Source of the DNA: Hydrangea macrophylla
Taxonomy: Eukaryota > Streptophyta > Magnoliopsida > Cornales > Hydrangeaceae
Reading direction: 5' to 3'
Length of the DNA stretch: 64,000 nucleotides
Assembly (NCBI GenBank): GCA_033977485.1
Contig: CM066983.1
Location: 63,226,010 to 63,290,009, forward strand
A program made the position numbers and the translations under genes. The notes beneath the pieces are model-generated. The model ran no database searches. It saw only the letters and a list, made by a program, of their open reading frames with translations, and was not told the DNA's origin. This document shows positions 10,301 through 24,000 of this stretch, in pieces; position 1 is the first letter of the stretch, and each line of letters opens with the position of its first letter.

Positions 10301-13300
10301 CAGAAGCTAGCATATCTTTAGTTTGTAAAAGGGGAAACATTTCAAAAAGCGGAGCCATGTTTCTGTCAGAGTCGTATATCTGTCCGGATGCTAAATAGAT
10401 TGATGTGCTTTTGTCAAAACCCATTCCTCTGAGCATCAAACCAACCTGATGACGTACATGAAAACAAAGACTTAGATATTCGTTTGTATCCATGTATACA
10501 AGTTTGTTTAGAGAAAACAATTTACAAAACACCGTTAATTTCCTTTTTTTAAATGATCACACCCTTGGCTCTTTATCTGACTGATTTTGGAAGGCCTACT
10601 AAATTAAGGTTGCCTCTTTGAAATCACAGCTAAAGCAAACCATTGTTATTGCTGTCAAAGCTAGAATAATTAAGATTTAAGAAGTTTTAATTGGCAGAGC
10701 AACAGTCTAGGCTAATTTTCACAATTTCTCTTACTATTGAGTAAGAGGTGGAGACCGTGCACCAGAAGAAATGATTTTTTCCAGCACTGAAGACTCTGGG
10801 CTAATTTTCACAATTTCTCTTATTTATCAGCAAGAGGTGGAGGCAGTGTACCAGAAGAAATGATTTTTACCAGCATTGGAAGACCCTCTATTTTTTGCTC
10901 TTTCATTAAATGGCAACCACATGAACAAGGAATTGTAGCCAAACAAGAAAGAGAGAACCAAATCGCAGAAGGCGCTCTGTCATAGGGAGAGGGGGGCAAT
11001 TAATCATCTATCTGGCTTGCACATAATGAGGGAGATAGATAAGATATAATCCATAATATGCTTCCAAAGAATAAGGGCTCGCATGGTAACGTTTCAGACT
11101 TTCAGTGTTAAGTTTTTTTAAAACGGAAAACCACTTTCTGTTTTTTTTATTTATTTTTCTTTAAATGAAAATAGAAAACTTGTTTGACAACCACCGTAAC
11201 ATTGTTGATTTTTTGTTTTAAAAAAAAAAAAACACAACGCGTTTGGTAACGACCTCAATGTCAAATTCAATATCCACATAGCCAGCCGTAGTGTTCCATT
11301 ACGCCCATCATTCCGAAGATAGTCCCCGCATAGCGAATCATACACAACACACATGAAACCTATGAATCACAAACACGTCAACACGGATACAGTACGACAG
11401 ACACATTGACACGACAAATCCTAGAAAATGTGCACATGGACACTGCAAGAAAACTGTCTGCGAAGAGTTCGTGTGTGGGACACCATGCGACATGTTACCT
11501 TCTTAGAAATTCCGTTGCTTCCTAGCATGAAACCATAGACACCATAACCCATGGCATTGTGACCGCCTTCCCCAAACAGGTCGAGGAAACTCTTTCACAA
11601 ACATCTTGCATTGTGATACCCTATGTTTTCGAATTCATATATATAACCCTAGTACCTTTCCTAGCTTTGGTGAGTTTGTGATCCCAATCGATTGCCAGAT
11701 TCCCAATCGATTGCCACTTTTTGATACCCAATCGATTGCCATTCTTTCCCAATCGATTGTCTTTCCTGCCGACCTAAATTCATGACGTGTCCCCATCCCA
11801 ATCGATTGCCCTTCATTCCAATCGATTGCCATAGAATATCTAATACCAATCAATTGCCACCTGGTCCCAATCGATTGGCCCCCTCCTCTATATATACTCC
11901 TCCCCATATACATATATATATATATATATATGTATGTTTGTTGTGTGTGTGTTTGGGAGGGAGAGAGAGAGGGGTATACTCTTATATATATACACACTCA
12001 TATACATATATATATCCGCATATATACACACACACACACTCTCGGGAAGAAGAAGAAGAAGAAGAAGCAGAAGAGAGAGCAGAGAGAAGGAGAGAGACAG
12101 AGAAGAAGGAGAGGAGAGAGAGAGCTCACCATAGCCGCCGCCGCGGAGCTCGGGACACTGTCACCGGAACGCCGAGACAAGGTGAGTTCATTAACTCATT
12201 GAAGAGGGGTGTTTTGGGATATTTATGTGTGCTTATTAATGTGCATGAGAAAAGAAGGAACCACCAACATTTGTATATATAAAACCAGACTGTTTTGAGG
12301 AAGAAGACGAAGTCCAATAGATTGCCATTGATACCAATCGATTGGATAATTTCCCAATCGATTGCCATGGTTTCCAATCGATTGCTATGCCAATGGATTG
12401 CCATTTTGTCCAATCGATTGTCATTATTTTCAATCGATTGCCTTGTTTGGCTAATCTTTGTTAGATATTAGCTTTTATTTTATTTTATGTGCCAAGGACA
12501 CTATTGTAATTTTATGTCTTGCTCTCTTAATAATACACATACCTGGCTAATCAATTGATTAACCTAAGTTTTGACAAAAACATCTTGTTGGCATTGTTGG
12601 CATGGTATCAGAGCCATGTAAATCCACCATCACCAACCTTCAACGCTATCACCACCAGTGCTACCCAACCCCACCATCCACCACCACCACCTGCACCGCA
12701 CACTCCACCACTTGCACCGCACACTCCTACCCGTCCCCAGCCTGCGCCGCATCTTCCTACCCTCACCCAGCCTGCGCCGCACACACGCCGCACCCTCCTA
12801 GCCTCACCCAGCCTGCGCCGAACCCCTATATCTCATTACACTGTCCAGCCGAGCCCTACATACCACCAACCCTGTCTAACCAAGCCCCATACACCACAAC
12901 CCTAGACCATCCGAGTCCTCTACATCATATCCCACCCTCTCAGATTGTTCTATGTTGATCTGATTCTGTTTCACCACTTATATATCATCCTTTCTTATTC
13001 TGTTTTTCCCTTTCTCACCCTCACATCATTACGAGGTTCTCGTTTTGATTGAAGTATAGTTTCAATTTTTTTGGGGGTTCTATTATGAACCCTAGATCAG
13101 CCTATTGCTGATCTGTATGTCTTAAAAGTCCCAAGTCTGCCCCCTTCCTTCGTTTTGTGGTGTGATTAGTGTGGGTGTTTCCTTTGTTGACACCATGGTT
13201 AATGATAAAATTACGTCACCCAGAGATCCTCAACAGCCTCAGATGAGCAAGTTAGTTGCTCCCCAGGACAACCCAACTCTTAAAATCACGACCTCTTTAT

Positions 13301-16300
13301 TCAATGGCCAAAATTATGTACCTTGGTCATAATCTGTTCTTCTCTACTTGGAAAGAAAAGCGAAGGAGGGATATATTGATGGGACTATCCAAGCACCGAA
13401 TGTTGCTGATGCTAGTTATGCTAAATGGAAGGTTGAGAATGCTCTTGTTAGGGCATGGCTAATTCATTCTATGGTACCTGAAATCGGTGAAGGCTTTCTG
13501 GGCATGACTACAACCCGCGATATTTGGGATACAGTTGCTCATACCTACTCCCGTAAGAGAAATTATGCGCAGGAGTTTGAGCTGTCTAGGGTGATTGATA
13601 GCTCAGAGCAGGGGACCATGACGGTTATTCAGTACTACACTTTTCTCACTACACAGTGTAAACGTGTTGATCATATTCAGGACTATCATCCGGCTTGCCC
13701 TCAAGACGTTATTGGATATCAGAAACTTTTAGAGAAGCAACGGGTATTCAAGTTCCTTCAAGGGCTTAATTCCGAGTATGATTCTGTTCGCAGTAGGGTT
13801 CTTGGGATGGATACTCTTCCCACGCTTCGGGAAGCATTTACTTTTGTTTAGAACGAGGAGAGTCGTCGCTCTGCTATGCTTCCGGTTACCTCTACTGAAC
13901 GCTCAGCAGCCTCGCGGTACACCAGATGGCCTCCTCCAGATGGCCCTCAGCAGCCTCGCGGTACACCTTCTCTGAGTGGGTCCGACTCTTTCGAGAAATT
14001 GCAGAAATGGTGTGATTATTGCAATCGTCGTGGACATGTTAGGACTACTTGTTGGAGTCTTCGGTCGTCCACTGGGACGCGTGGAGGTCGCTCTGGCGAT
14101 CGTGGAGGACGTGGCGGTCGTGGAGGGCAATCTAGTGCTCATCATACTGAGGTCATTGATGTTACAGACTTCGGGTCCACAGCTCAGCCTGGGATACCTC
14201 CATATGCCCCTTTATCTACCACAGAGTATGAGGATGCTTTCCAGGGTTTAGATGCTCTTCGCAACCTGATGACTCGTCGCTCTCCGTCTACTCCCACAAG
14301 TGCTTCCACCTCATTTGCCCAGACAGGTAACCTAGCACACTCTACCACAGCATGTTTGTCTCACTCATCGCTCCCTTAAATTATTGATTCTGGTGCTTTA
14401 GATCATTCGTCTAGTTCATCTGATTTGTTTTCTGTGTATACTCCTTCAGGTCAAGAGAGAATTCGTATTGCCGATGGCACTTTTTCCTCTGTTTCAGGAA
14501 AGGGTGTCATTCATGCCACACCATCTCTACCCCTGTCTCCTGTATTACATGATCCGAGTTTCACTTCTAACCTTTGATCTATTAGTCGTATCACTCGTGA
14601 TCTTAATTGTAGTGTAACTTTTTTCCCTTCCCATTGTGTTTTTCAGGGCGTCATCACACGGAGAACGATTGGCAGTGGTAGAGAGGAGCATGGTCTTTAC
14701 CTGTTGGATGTTGGAACCAAAGGAGCACATCACCCTATAGTTTTTCGGAATAATTTATGTGAGTCATGTGAACTTGGGAAACATCACCGGGCATCTTTTG
14801 CACCGAGTATTAATAAAAGTTTAGCTCCTTTTACCTTGGTTCATTCTGATGTATGGGGTTCTTCTCGTATTTTGTCTTTAAAAGGTTATCGTTGGTTTGT
14901 TAGCTTTGTTGATGATTATTCACGTACCACATGGATTTACCTGATGAAAAACAAAAATGAAGTTGTTTCCGTTTTCAAAAACTTCTATCAAATGGTGTTG
15001 ACACAATTTGGAAAGGGTATTCAGATACCCCATTCTGACCGAGGAGAGTACATAAATTCAGGCCTAAGAGATTTTTTTTCTTCAAAAGGGATTATTCATC
15101 AGACGTCTTGTACTGACACCCCACAACAAATGGGGTAGCAAAACGCAAGAATCGTCACTTGCTTAATGTTTCTCGTTCTATACTTTTCACGGTTAATGCC
15201 CCCAAATCATATTGGGGCGATGCGGTCCTTACGACTGCATATCTCATTAATAGACTGCCCACTCAAGTTCTCCAAAAAAGAGCTCCCATTGATCTCTTAT
15301 CCGAGTCTTCGTCTTCACTGTTTTCTATTCCTCCTCGGGTCTTTGGGTGTGTCTGTTTTGTCCACAATCGCTCTCCTACTCGTGGGAAGTTAGATCCTCG
15401 GGCTCTTAAGTGTGTATTTGTGGGATACTCGCCTACCCAAAAAGGCTACAAATGTTATCATCCTGAGTCTAGGAAGTGGTATGTGCCTATGGATGTCACA
15501 TTTCATGTTCCTTTTTTTGGGCATTCCAAGACACCTCTTCAGGGGGAGAGGCAGAGTGAAGAGATTCTTGGTACTTTACCGGAATTCCTGTTATTCCTGT
15601 TCCTGTTGTTGTGCCACCTCAGAAAGAGAAGGAAACAGGAAATGTGGCGGTAGTTGAAGTGATGGAAGTAGAGCCAAGTACTCCTAAACAAGGATTGCGA
15701 AAGGAAAAGGAATTGTTGGTTTATTCCAAAGGTACATGGAGTAAGAGAAGAAGCAAAAAGGCTGAGACCAATACTCCTATTCCTCTATTGCCATCTACTC
15801 CAACTGGTGAGGCTCCAACTGACCCAAGAGCCTATTACAGCCGTTACTTCTTCGTCATCCTCACCCCCGATTGGTTACTTGATTTATTTCTTTCCAGAAG
15901 TGGAGACCGAACTCATATTCATTTCATATGTCAATGTCAAGCCGCTTCCTTGACAACTCACGTTTGGAGGCCTCAGCCTCAATAGGGTCATTTTCCTATC
16001 TTAAACCGAAGACTGGATTGGCCTGACGGATCAGTGAATAAGGCTAAAGGACAGCAAAGGCAGATTTAAGTGTTGCACGCAAGATGCCTACTTCTAAAGT
16101 CAGTCTGAATAGAGATTGAGCTTTACGGAACAACAACAGAAAGAATCTTTATTTAATAATACAACTTCGCGAAACTAGAAAACTCAAACTTCCGGTTGTG
16201 CGAGGCGGAGGACCTACTGGATGCTCCTCATATTTCTCCTTGATTGTGATCCAGGTAATTTAAATAACTCCTTACCTCTTCAGTCTAGTGATCTTGATGT

Positions 16301-19300
16301 TCCTATTACTTTCCATAAGGGTGTGAGATCTAATACTCAACACCCTATTTCAAATTTTGTGTCCTACTCTCACTTATCTCCTGCTTACCGTGTCTTTCTT
16401 TCAACTATTGCCTCTGTTGCTGTACCTAATCATGTTCAGAATGCTCTCAATGATCCCAAGTGGAAATATGCCGTGGATGAGGAGATGAATGCTCTTCACA
16501 AGAATGGTACTTGGGAGTTGACTAAGTTACCTATGGGCAAAAGAACTGTGGGGTGCAAGTGGGTGTATACAGTGAAGCATAGAGCAGATGGCTTTATTGA
16601 GACGTTTAAAGCTCGCCTCGTTGCCAAAGGATTCACCCAGACATATAGAGTGGATTATCATAAGACATTTGCACCGGTAGCTAAGATGAATTCTGTTAGG
16701 ATCCTTCTGTCTCTAGCAGCTAACCGGGAATGGCCACTTCATCAGTTTGACGTTAAAAATGCCTTTTTGCATGGTGACTTGGAAGAAGAGGTGTACATGG
16801 ACATTCCTCTTGGATTTGAGAACCACGGAACAGAAGGAAAGGTGTGCAGGTTAAAGAAGGCCTTGTACGGTCTCAAGCAATCTCCAAGGGCATGGTTTCA
16901 GAGATTCACACAGGCTATGTGCAGGTATGGCTTTAGACAAAGTCAAGTTGACCACACCTTATTCATCAAACACTCCTTACAACGTAAGATTACAGCACTC
17001 ATGTGTGTACGTGGATGATATTGTCCTTACAGGCACTGACTTGGAGGAAATGCAGCGTCTCAAGGGATATATGGCAACGGAGTTTGAAATAAAGGATCTA
17101 GGAGAACTGAAATACTTTCTAGGGATTGAAGTTGCGAGGTCTAAACATGGGATCATCATATCTCAAAGGAAGTATATTCTTGATCTCCTAAGTGAGACTG
17201 GAATGCTTGGAAGCAGAGTATGTGATACTCCCTTGGAGTTCAACCAAAAACTAAGTGATGACAACAGTGGAGCAATAGTTGACGGGGGGAGATATCAGAG
17301 ACTTATTGGGAAGCTCATTTATCTCTCCCATATACGTCCTGATATTGCCTTTGCTGTAAGTGTTGTAAGTTAGTTCATGCATACACCTCGAGAATCACAT
17401 ATAGATGCAGTTTACAGGATCCTAAGGTATCTTAAGTCTGCTCCTAGTAAAGGCTTATACTTCGGGAAACATGATCATCTCAGAGTTGAGGTATACACTG
17501 ATGCCGATTGGGCAGGTTCTGTGACAGACAGACGGTCTACTTCGGGTTACTGCACATTTGTGGGAGGCAACCTTGTTAGTTGGAGCAGTAAGAAACAAAA
17601 TGTGGTTGCTAGATTGAGTGCCGAAACTGAATTTAGAGCCATGGCCCATGGTGTATGTGAACTTCTATGGGTTAAGTTGTTGAAAGACTTAAAACTAGAG
17701 GTTAGTGATTCAATGAAGTTGTACTGTGATGGTAAGGCTGCTATTAGTATTGCTCATAATCCGGAACAACATGACAGAACTAAACATGTTGAGATTGACA
17801 GGCATTTTATTAAAGAGAATCTAAATAATGGGAATAGATGCACTCCGTTTGTGAAAAGCTGTGATCAACTGGCGGATATTCTCACTAAAGGAGTTGGTTC
17901 TAGACAGTTTCATGATGTGTTAAGCAAGCAGGGATTGAGAGATATCTTTGTACCAGCTTGAGAGAGAGTGTTAGAAATTAGCATTCATCTTATTTTATAA
18001 GTGTCAAGGACACTATTGTAATTTTATGTCTTGCTCTCTTAATAATATATATACATGGTTAATCAATTGATTTACCTAAGTTTTGACAAAAACATCTTGT
18101 TGACAGAATAGAATGTTGTTTATATATTGTTATATAGCATGAGTTAGTTGTGATATACCTAACTTGTAAATAGTTGTACCATATGTGATATTGTGACAGT
18201 TATGTGAATAATCAACACGATGTACGTTAGCTGTTTTATGTTGATCAAAATGAATTGTTGTTAATTGCGGATATAAGATGAACTGCCATATGTTATTACT
18301 ATAGAACTGTATAGTAGACGGAACATGACTGCATATTAATAACCAGTTAAAGAGTATATATGATAAATACAGAGCATGTGATAGTCTTGTTATCTAGAGT
18401 AATGCACTTCACGACATGTGGTCAGATGCATGGGATAGTGGTATGAAGAGAGAAGATAATATGACGAGGAATGGGATATATGCCTATGTGGAATCTGAGG
18501 TATGTGTACTTTGGATCCGTGGGATCAACAACTGACGAGCCGGGTGGACGTGGGAGGGTTAGAGTTCCTAGTGTGCCTCTCGGTGTTGAAGACGTCTAGT
18601 GATGCGTATGCACTATTGAAGACGTCCAGTGTACCGTTGACGATTACGTCCGGCTAGTGCCCCTAATGTATTCTCACCGTGTAGACGACCAGTATGGGTA
18701 TACACATCGTTGAAGACGTCCAATGTGCCGTTTTCATCGTTTACAGCTAGGATGTACTGTGTAGACGACCAGTAACCTATCAAGGGATCGTATGATGTAG
18801 GACACCACCGGGTAGCGACCGGTGTAGCCTGCTAGCTCAAGGCCGGCCTGGGTATAGGCGACGTAGGCGGTCGCCTAGGGCACCCAATTTTTGGTTTTTA
18901 ATTAGGGCCCCAATTTGATCAAGGAAAATTATAAGGTCCCAATTTTGGAAGAAAAAAAAACTATATGTAATATGTTGGTCCAAAAGACCAACCCCACAAT
19001 TTAGAAAAAATAATTACATTTAAAATATTGGCCCAACTGTAATCCAACACACCCTAAACATTTGTCCCAACTCATTTTCATCTCATCTCTTAGTTTAGCC
19101 CACTACCATCAGACCAAACTGTACAAATTTCAATCAACAATCAACCCTTATTACTATTAGGCTTTATTTGGTTCATGGATTTAGTGAGGGAAAGAAAAGA
19201 AGAAAGGAAATCGAAAAAGAAAAATAATTCTCAGGTATTTTCTCTTGTGTTTCATCCATGATTAATAATATCGAAACTAATAATATTTAAAATATGAGTA

Positions 19301-20979
19301 ATGCTATGCTTATCAAATTTTGTATCCTAAGTGGTTCTCAAACACATGGTAGTAAGCCCACCTAATTTTGATTGGAGGATGTTGAAGTCCTCCCACGGTG
19401 GTCCTGCCGTCACATGTATTTGGGAATCATTTGAGATACAAAATTTGAGAAGCATTGCATTACTCTTTCCTTCCTATTTTTCATAAGTTTCTTTATTAAA
19501 TAACAAAAGTGTTTTTCTTACCAACACCAAATCTCACAACTTTTAAAACGATTGTAAAGCATCACCAAAAAAAAACTGTAATATTTTTAATGCAGAAAAT
19601 CTTGCCTCAAAAAATAGGTAAATCATTCCAAAAAAAAAAAAAACACCTCGTGGTCACTGCCGTGAGTATTGGTCCGTTACAAAGCGGCCTCGCTTGAAGA
19701 GCTCGCCTACGGCCCCTAAATGGTCAGGGTCGGACCTGTGCTGGCTTAGTTATGAGGTATCAATGTATGAAAATCAGATTGGTATTATTGTATCGATGTA
19801 TGGATACGGATGAGAATAAGAATATGGATACGAGTATGAATATGCATATGGGTATAGATAGAATAGATGATGGTTTAGTCGTAGATTCAGCGTCCCGACG
19901 TAGAGATAGATGCATGGATTGCATGCATGGATTTGGTGAATAGCGTGACAAGATATTATACCATGATATGTATCTTTATTATTACTTAATATGTTTCCTA
20001 TTATCTCTGATTAAATGTATAGTTTAATGAGACCTCTGTTATGTCCGTGAGTAACGTCATTGATAAGAGATTAACCGCATTTTAAGATGCTGAACAGGGT
20101 GAGGAGTGAGTTTGATCTACTCACTCAGCTTTATATTCAAAGTTGATGGCGTTTGTGCCCTGGACATTCCAATGTCTAGAGCTTTGCAGGTCTTGAGGAT
20201 GTAAGACTGATGTTCCGCCGGACTTGGAGCTGAAAGCTTAAAGACGAAGATGTGTCGCTTTGTAACAGTTAGTTTGTATATCTGTTGTACTTCTGTTAAT
20301 ATTTGTTGTAGGCCTCAGACTCTTAAGTCAGCTGTTGTAATAGATTTAGTAAACTTTTATAATTGGTACTCAGGCATATGTTGCTTCCAAACCTTTTATA
20401 TTTCCGTTGTAGCCTCTGATTATGTTAATAAGATATGTTCTATGAATAGCATCCTCCCTATCGTTGTGGTGGTTAGTTTGAGTAGATGACAATGCGGTTA
20501 TTCACCAGTCATGAACCTACGAGACCAAAAAGGAACTTGTTTTCTCTATTTTTGCTTCTCCAAGGTGTGACATGCACACACTCAAGTAGTGATAACTGAC
20601 CTTGCTCCAAGGGTACCCATAAATGCAACCAAACCAATCTCAACAAATAGAAAAAATCTGCCCATAAATACTGTCTAACTCAAATCCCTCGAACCTTAAA
20701 ATCAAAGTGTCACCCATGCATCAATCAATCCCAATGGTCAAGAAAGAAATTCCTATTCAATTGTTAAAAATAGCTCCCAAATCTATTGAAACAATCACTT
20801 CCGTATAGAATCAACCAAAGATCACTTGACAGTTCAAATCATGCTTAGAATAATCGTTCAAATTTCAGCAAGGCGTAGTATCCGCGTTGCAGGAAGTTTG
20901 CTGTGGACAGTAGTGTCACTCCTAGCCGGTGATAGCGAAGAAGCAGCAGCGCTAGAGAGGACTGAGATTTGCTCTGGTC

Positions 20980-21036
<57 letters not shown>

Positions 21037-24000
21037 TCTTCTTCTTCTTCTAAATGTAACTCCTGAAGCTTTCTTTTCTTTTTTCCTTTTCCGATCAACG
21101 GACGTTTTCATTTTTTAAAAATTATGAAAACACTTTTTTCGTTTTCTGTTTTGCCCCAAATTTTAAAAACATTTTTTGTATAAGAACAAAAACAGAAACG
21201 TTACCAACTGTGTTTCTAGTTTTCGTTTTCTGAAGAAAAAAAATATGAACAAAAAAATGAAAACAAAAACAGAAAACCGCAATGTTACCAAACGAGCCCT
21301 AAGGGAACAAGTTATTTTGAAGTCTTTATTTAGCAGCATTACTCAACAAACTGACATGCGAGGTCAGTAATATTGTCAACAATACAAGGGAGAACCTGAA
21401 ATTTTAAGGGATGTCATTGTAATTCACCCAAAAATTGTGGACCAACAAAAAGATTACATCGTAATTTACCCAAAAACATTCACAAACAAATAGATTGCAA
21501 GATAATATTACAGATAAGAAAAAATTAAAAGATGATAACTAGAAGGCCAAGTAATACTACAATACATGAACTACCGATCAAAACAAAATACTACAATACA
21601 TGAATCGAAATTACCTGCAGTAAAACCTAATAGTGGTATATAAGCGGGAAATATTACCTCCAAAGGAGTAAGTGGGCATTTCCCATTGACCCTGAATGCT
21701 CCAGGACGAATAACTCGACCAGGTTTCGTGAATTTTCCCTTCCAACCTCTCTCCCTTGCAGCGTCCATGTCCTCTTTTTCTTGTTTACCACCATCAAAAA
21801 CACAACAAGAAAAAGCAACCATATCCTACAAATGACAAGAAGAGAGAGTAGAGCACTTTACCAACATTGTGACTATGAAATCACTATATGTGGTTGTAAT
21901 CCTGGTTGTTAGAATCACTCGATTCATATTCGAGTTTCATCCAAGTATACAACCCAATCACAAGCTATAACTTTGAACTTTGAGTAAGTACATATAAATC
22001 ATTTTTATTTCTTACGATCCTCAATTCATAATTTTGGCAAACCAATTCACGATTTAATTCACGATTTAACAAAGTTATAATATAAAAGAGCTAGAATAAA
22101 TCACTTCCCACTCAATGAAAACTAACCTCCTCAAAGCGAAGATGCACAGAAACATATTTGCCACTATTATTTGCACTGTGCTCTATCATTCTTGCAACCA
22201 AAGTATCACCCATAGTTAATATAGGATTTGAAAACCTCAAAGCTTTATAGTTTGCCAAACATCTAAGACGCTGCACCACCGGAGGAGCATCAAATGATAA
22301 CCGGTTTGCAAAAGGTGAAATCCGTATGACCCTGGGTTTACCATTTATAGAACAGGCACATTTAGGGGGGAATAGAACACTAATAAGCTCACTTCACAAA
22401 TCAACACTGAAACAAGTAAAAGTACATACATGACTTCAAATTAATACATCGGAAATGATAATCACTAACCCGCATGTACAATATCAAATAGACATAGTCA
22501 TTGAAACCCACAGGCAGTTAAGAATGTAAATCTGAAGGTCAAATCCCAAGCCTATTTGATATTGTATGCAAGACCTACATTCACCAAGAGAATAAGCATT
22601 TTAAAGAAAAAATCAACTCCAATTCTCTAATCACCAAGTTTAACCCAATATTAAAGAGTATACTCTTACAGGTAGCTGGCAAGTCAATAGCACTTATTTA
22701 CTTGGTACCAAACCAAAGTCTTCAATCACTTTCTTCTCCTGTGTTTGTTTGTGGTGAATGGGATTATAGGATAGCGTCAAAAAATTTCTTTTCAGTAAAA
22801 AATTTAACCCCGATGCAAAGATTTCTCGTCCTGAACATATTTACAGAAAAGGATATACTGACAGTACACTCCAACATTTTGATTTCTCGCATTAACTACG
22901 CACGAAAAAAAGAATAAAAGAAAATGCTAGAATTTCAATATGGCTTTATAAAATTAAATAAATAAATTCCTGCATTTTGGTGCTGATTGCGTGATTAGTT
23001 GAGTAAATACCAAACTAGTCTCGGAAATAACATATTTTCTGGAGAAAAAAAAGGACACCTAAAAACCAAAAGGAAAAATTATCAACAATTCCACCTCGTA
23101 TTCTCATGGCTCTACATAATTCATGAATTCAGTGGGAGAAAGAAAAAGAAAACACTGATGAAAATACTTTTTCTTAGTTTGGTCAATAAGTAAAACAGCG
23201 GGGAAAATAGACGAAAAGAAAACATGGGGAAAATAAAATTTCCGTAAGTCAATCCCTTTCTCTTTTCTTGAATGTCTACTATATTGTGAAAATATTCAAT
23301 TCCTAATGTTATTTGAGTAGAGAGTAAAAACTAGGAAAACACTAAGGAATTAGTTTTCCTTCTCATTTTCCTTTCCTTATCCTTTTCCTTCTCTAAATCT
23401 TGAAACAAACAAAGTATAAGTGATTTTTAGATAGCAAGTTTAACTCACTTCTCTTCAAGTAGCCTTGGGAGAACCGTATCTCTGTAGAACTGAATAGGCG
23501 ACCACGCTTTTACCCTGAAGTTGTAAACATTGGTCAGATTGCGGTCAAATCGTTCCATTAGGTATTCAGGAATCTTGTCAACCACCCGCACATCATTTTT
23601 CAACATATCTACAAAATAGTCTTCATCATATATTTCGTTGAATTTGCTGCACAAAGTACATGTCAACAATTTTATCACATAAATAAAATTAGTATTGAAA
23701 TACTACTACACAATTGTGAAGGAGCAATATTCCGCAGTTAATGTTTTTAAAAAAATTAATTGATTTCTCAGAACAGTAAAATAATGGTGAGAAAAGGTCA
23801 ATTCTTTGCTTCGCATGCATTCTCTTACTTCTAAGTAATGATAGCCAGTCATAAGGCAAAAGTTCCATTAGAAGACAGTAATATTTATTATAAGAAGTAG
23901 ATTCCAAAAATATATATATATATATATATTGAAATCATTCTCTCTAGCAAATCATCCCACCAGTGTCATCATGCCTTGAAGTTTCTAAAATTTATACAGT

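Larger units (their letters stand above)
12459..18105 (+). mobile_element. Ty1/copia retrotransposon (Copia 1), nested in LTR, intron 7
   Basis: The 5' LTR is 12459-12602 and the 3' LTR 17969-18105. Both begin TGTTAGA and end near CTTGTTGRCA, with roughly 10% difference by eye. A tRNA-Met primer site, TGGTATCAGAGCC, follows at 12603. A short GAGAGAGAG purine run precedes the 3' LTR. The order gag, protease, integrase, RT, RNase H is diagnostic of copia. No clear 5-bp target duplication is seen (ATCTT against GAATA). It is antisense to the O-fucosyltransferase gene. Confidence 0.92.
11612..20572 (+). mobile_element. Gypsy-type solo LTR split by a Copia and a hAT-like element (intron 7)
   Basis: The left part is 11612-12458 and the right part 18106-20572. 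It begins TGTGATACCC and ends GGTGTGACA, flanked by TGCAT (11607-11611) and TGCAC (20573-20577), a one-mismatch target duplication. Without inserts it is about 2.4 kb. CAATCGATTG words bracket a TATATATA core near 11908-11930. A GA-rich leader, a GTGAGT donor-like word at 12181 and small hairpins near 18600-18824 follow. There is no internal domain. It is antisense to the host gene. Confidence 0.75.

Noticed and set aside
12555..12958. Pro/His-rich open frames just after the Copia 1 primer site
   Set aside because: This is the untranslated leader of the element with CCACCA repeats. Gag begins at 13195.
13903..14145. Antisense open frame in Copia 1 gag
   Set aside because: It is a shadow of the Gly/Arg-rich gag C-terminus with no independent support.
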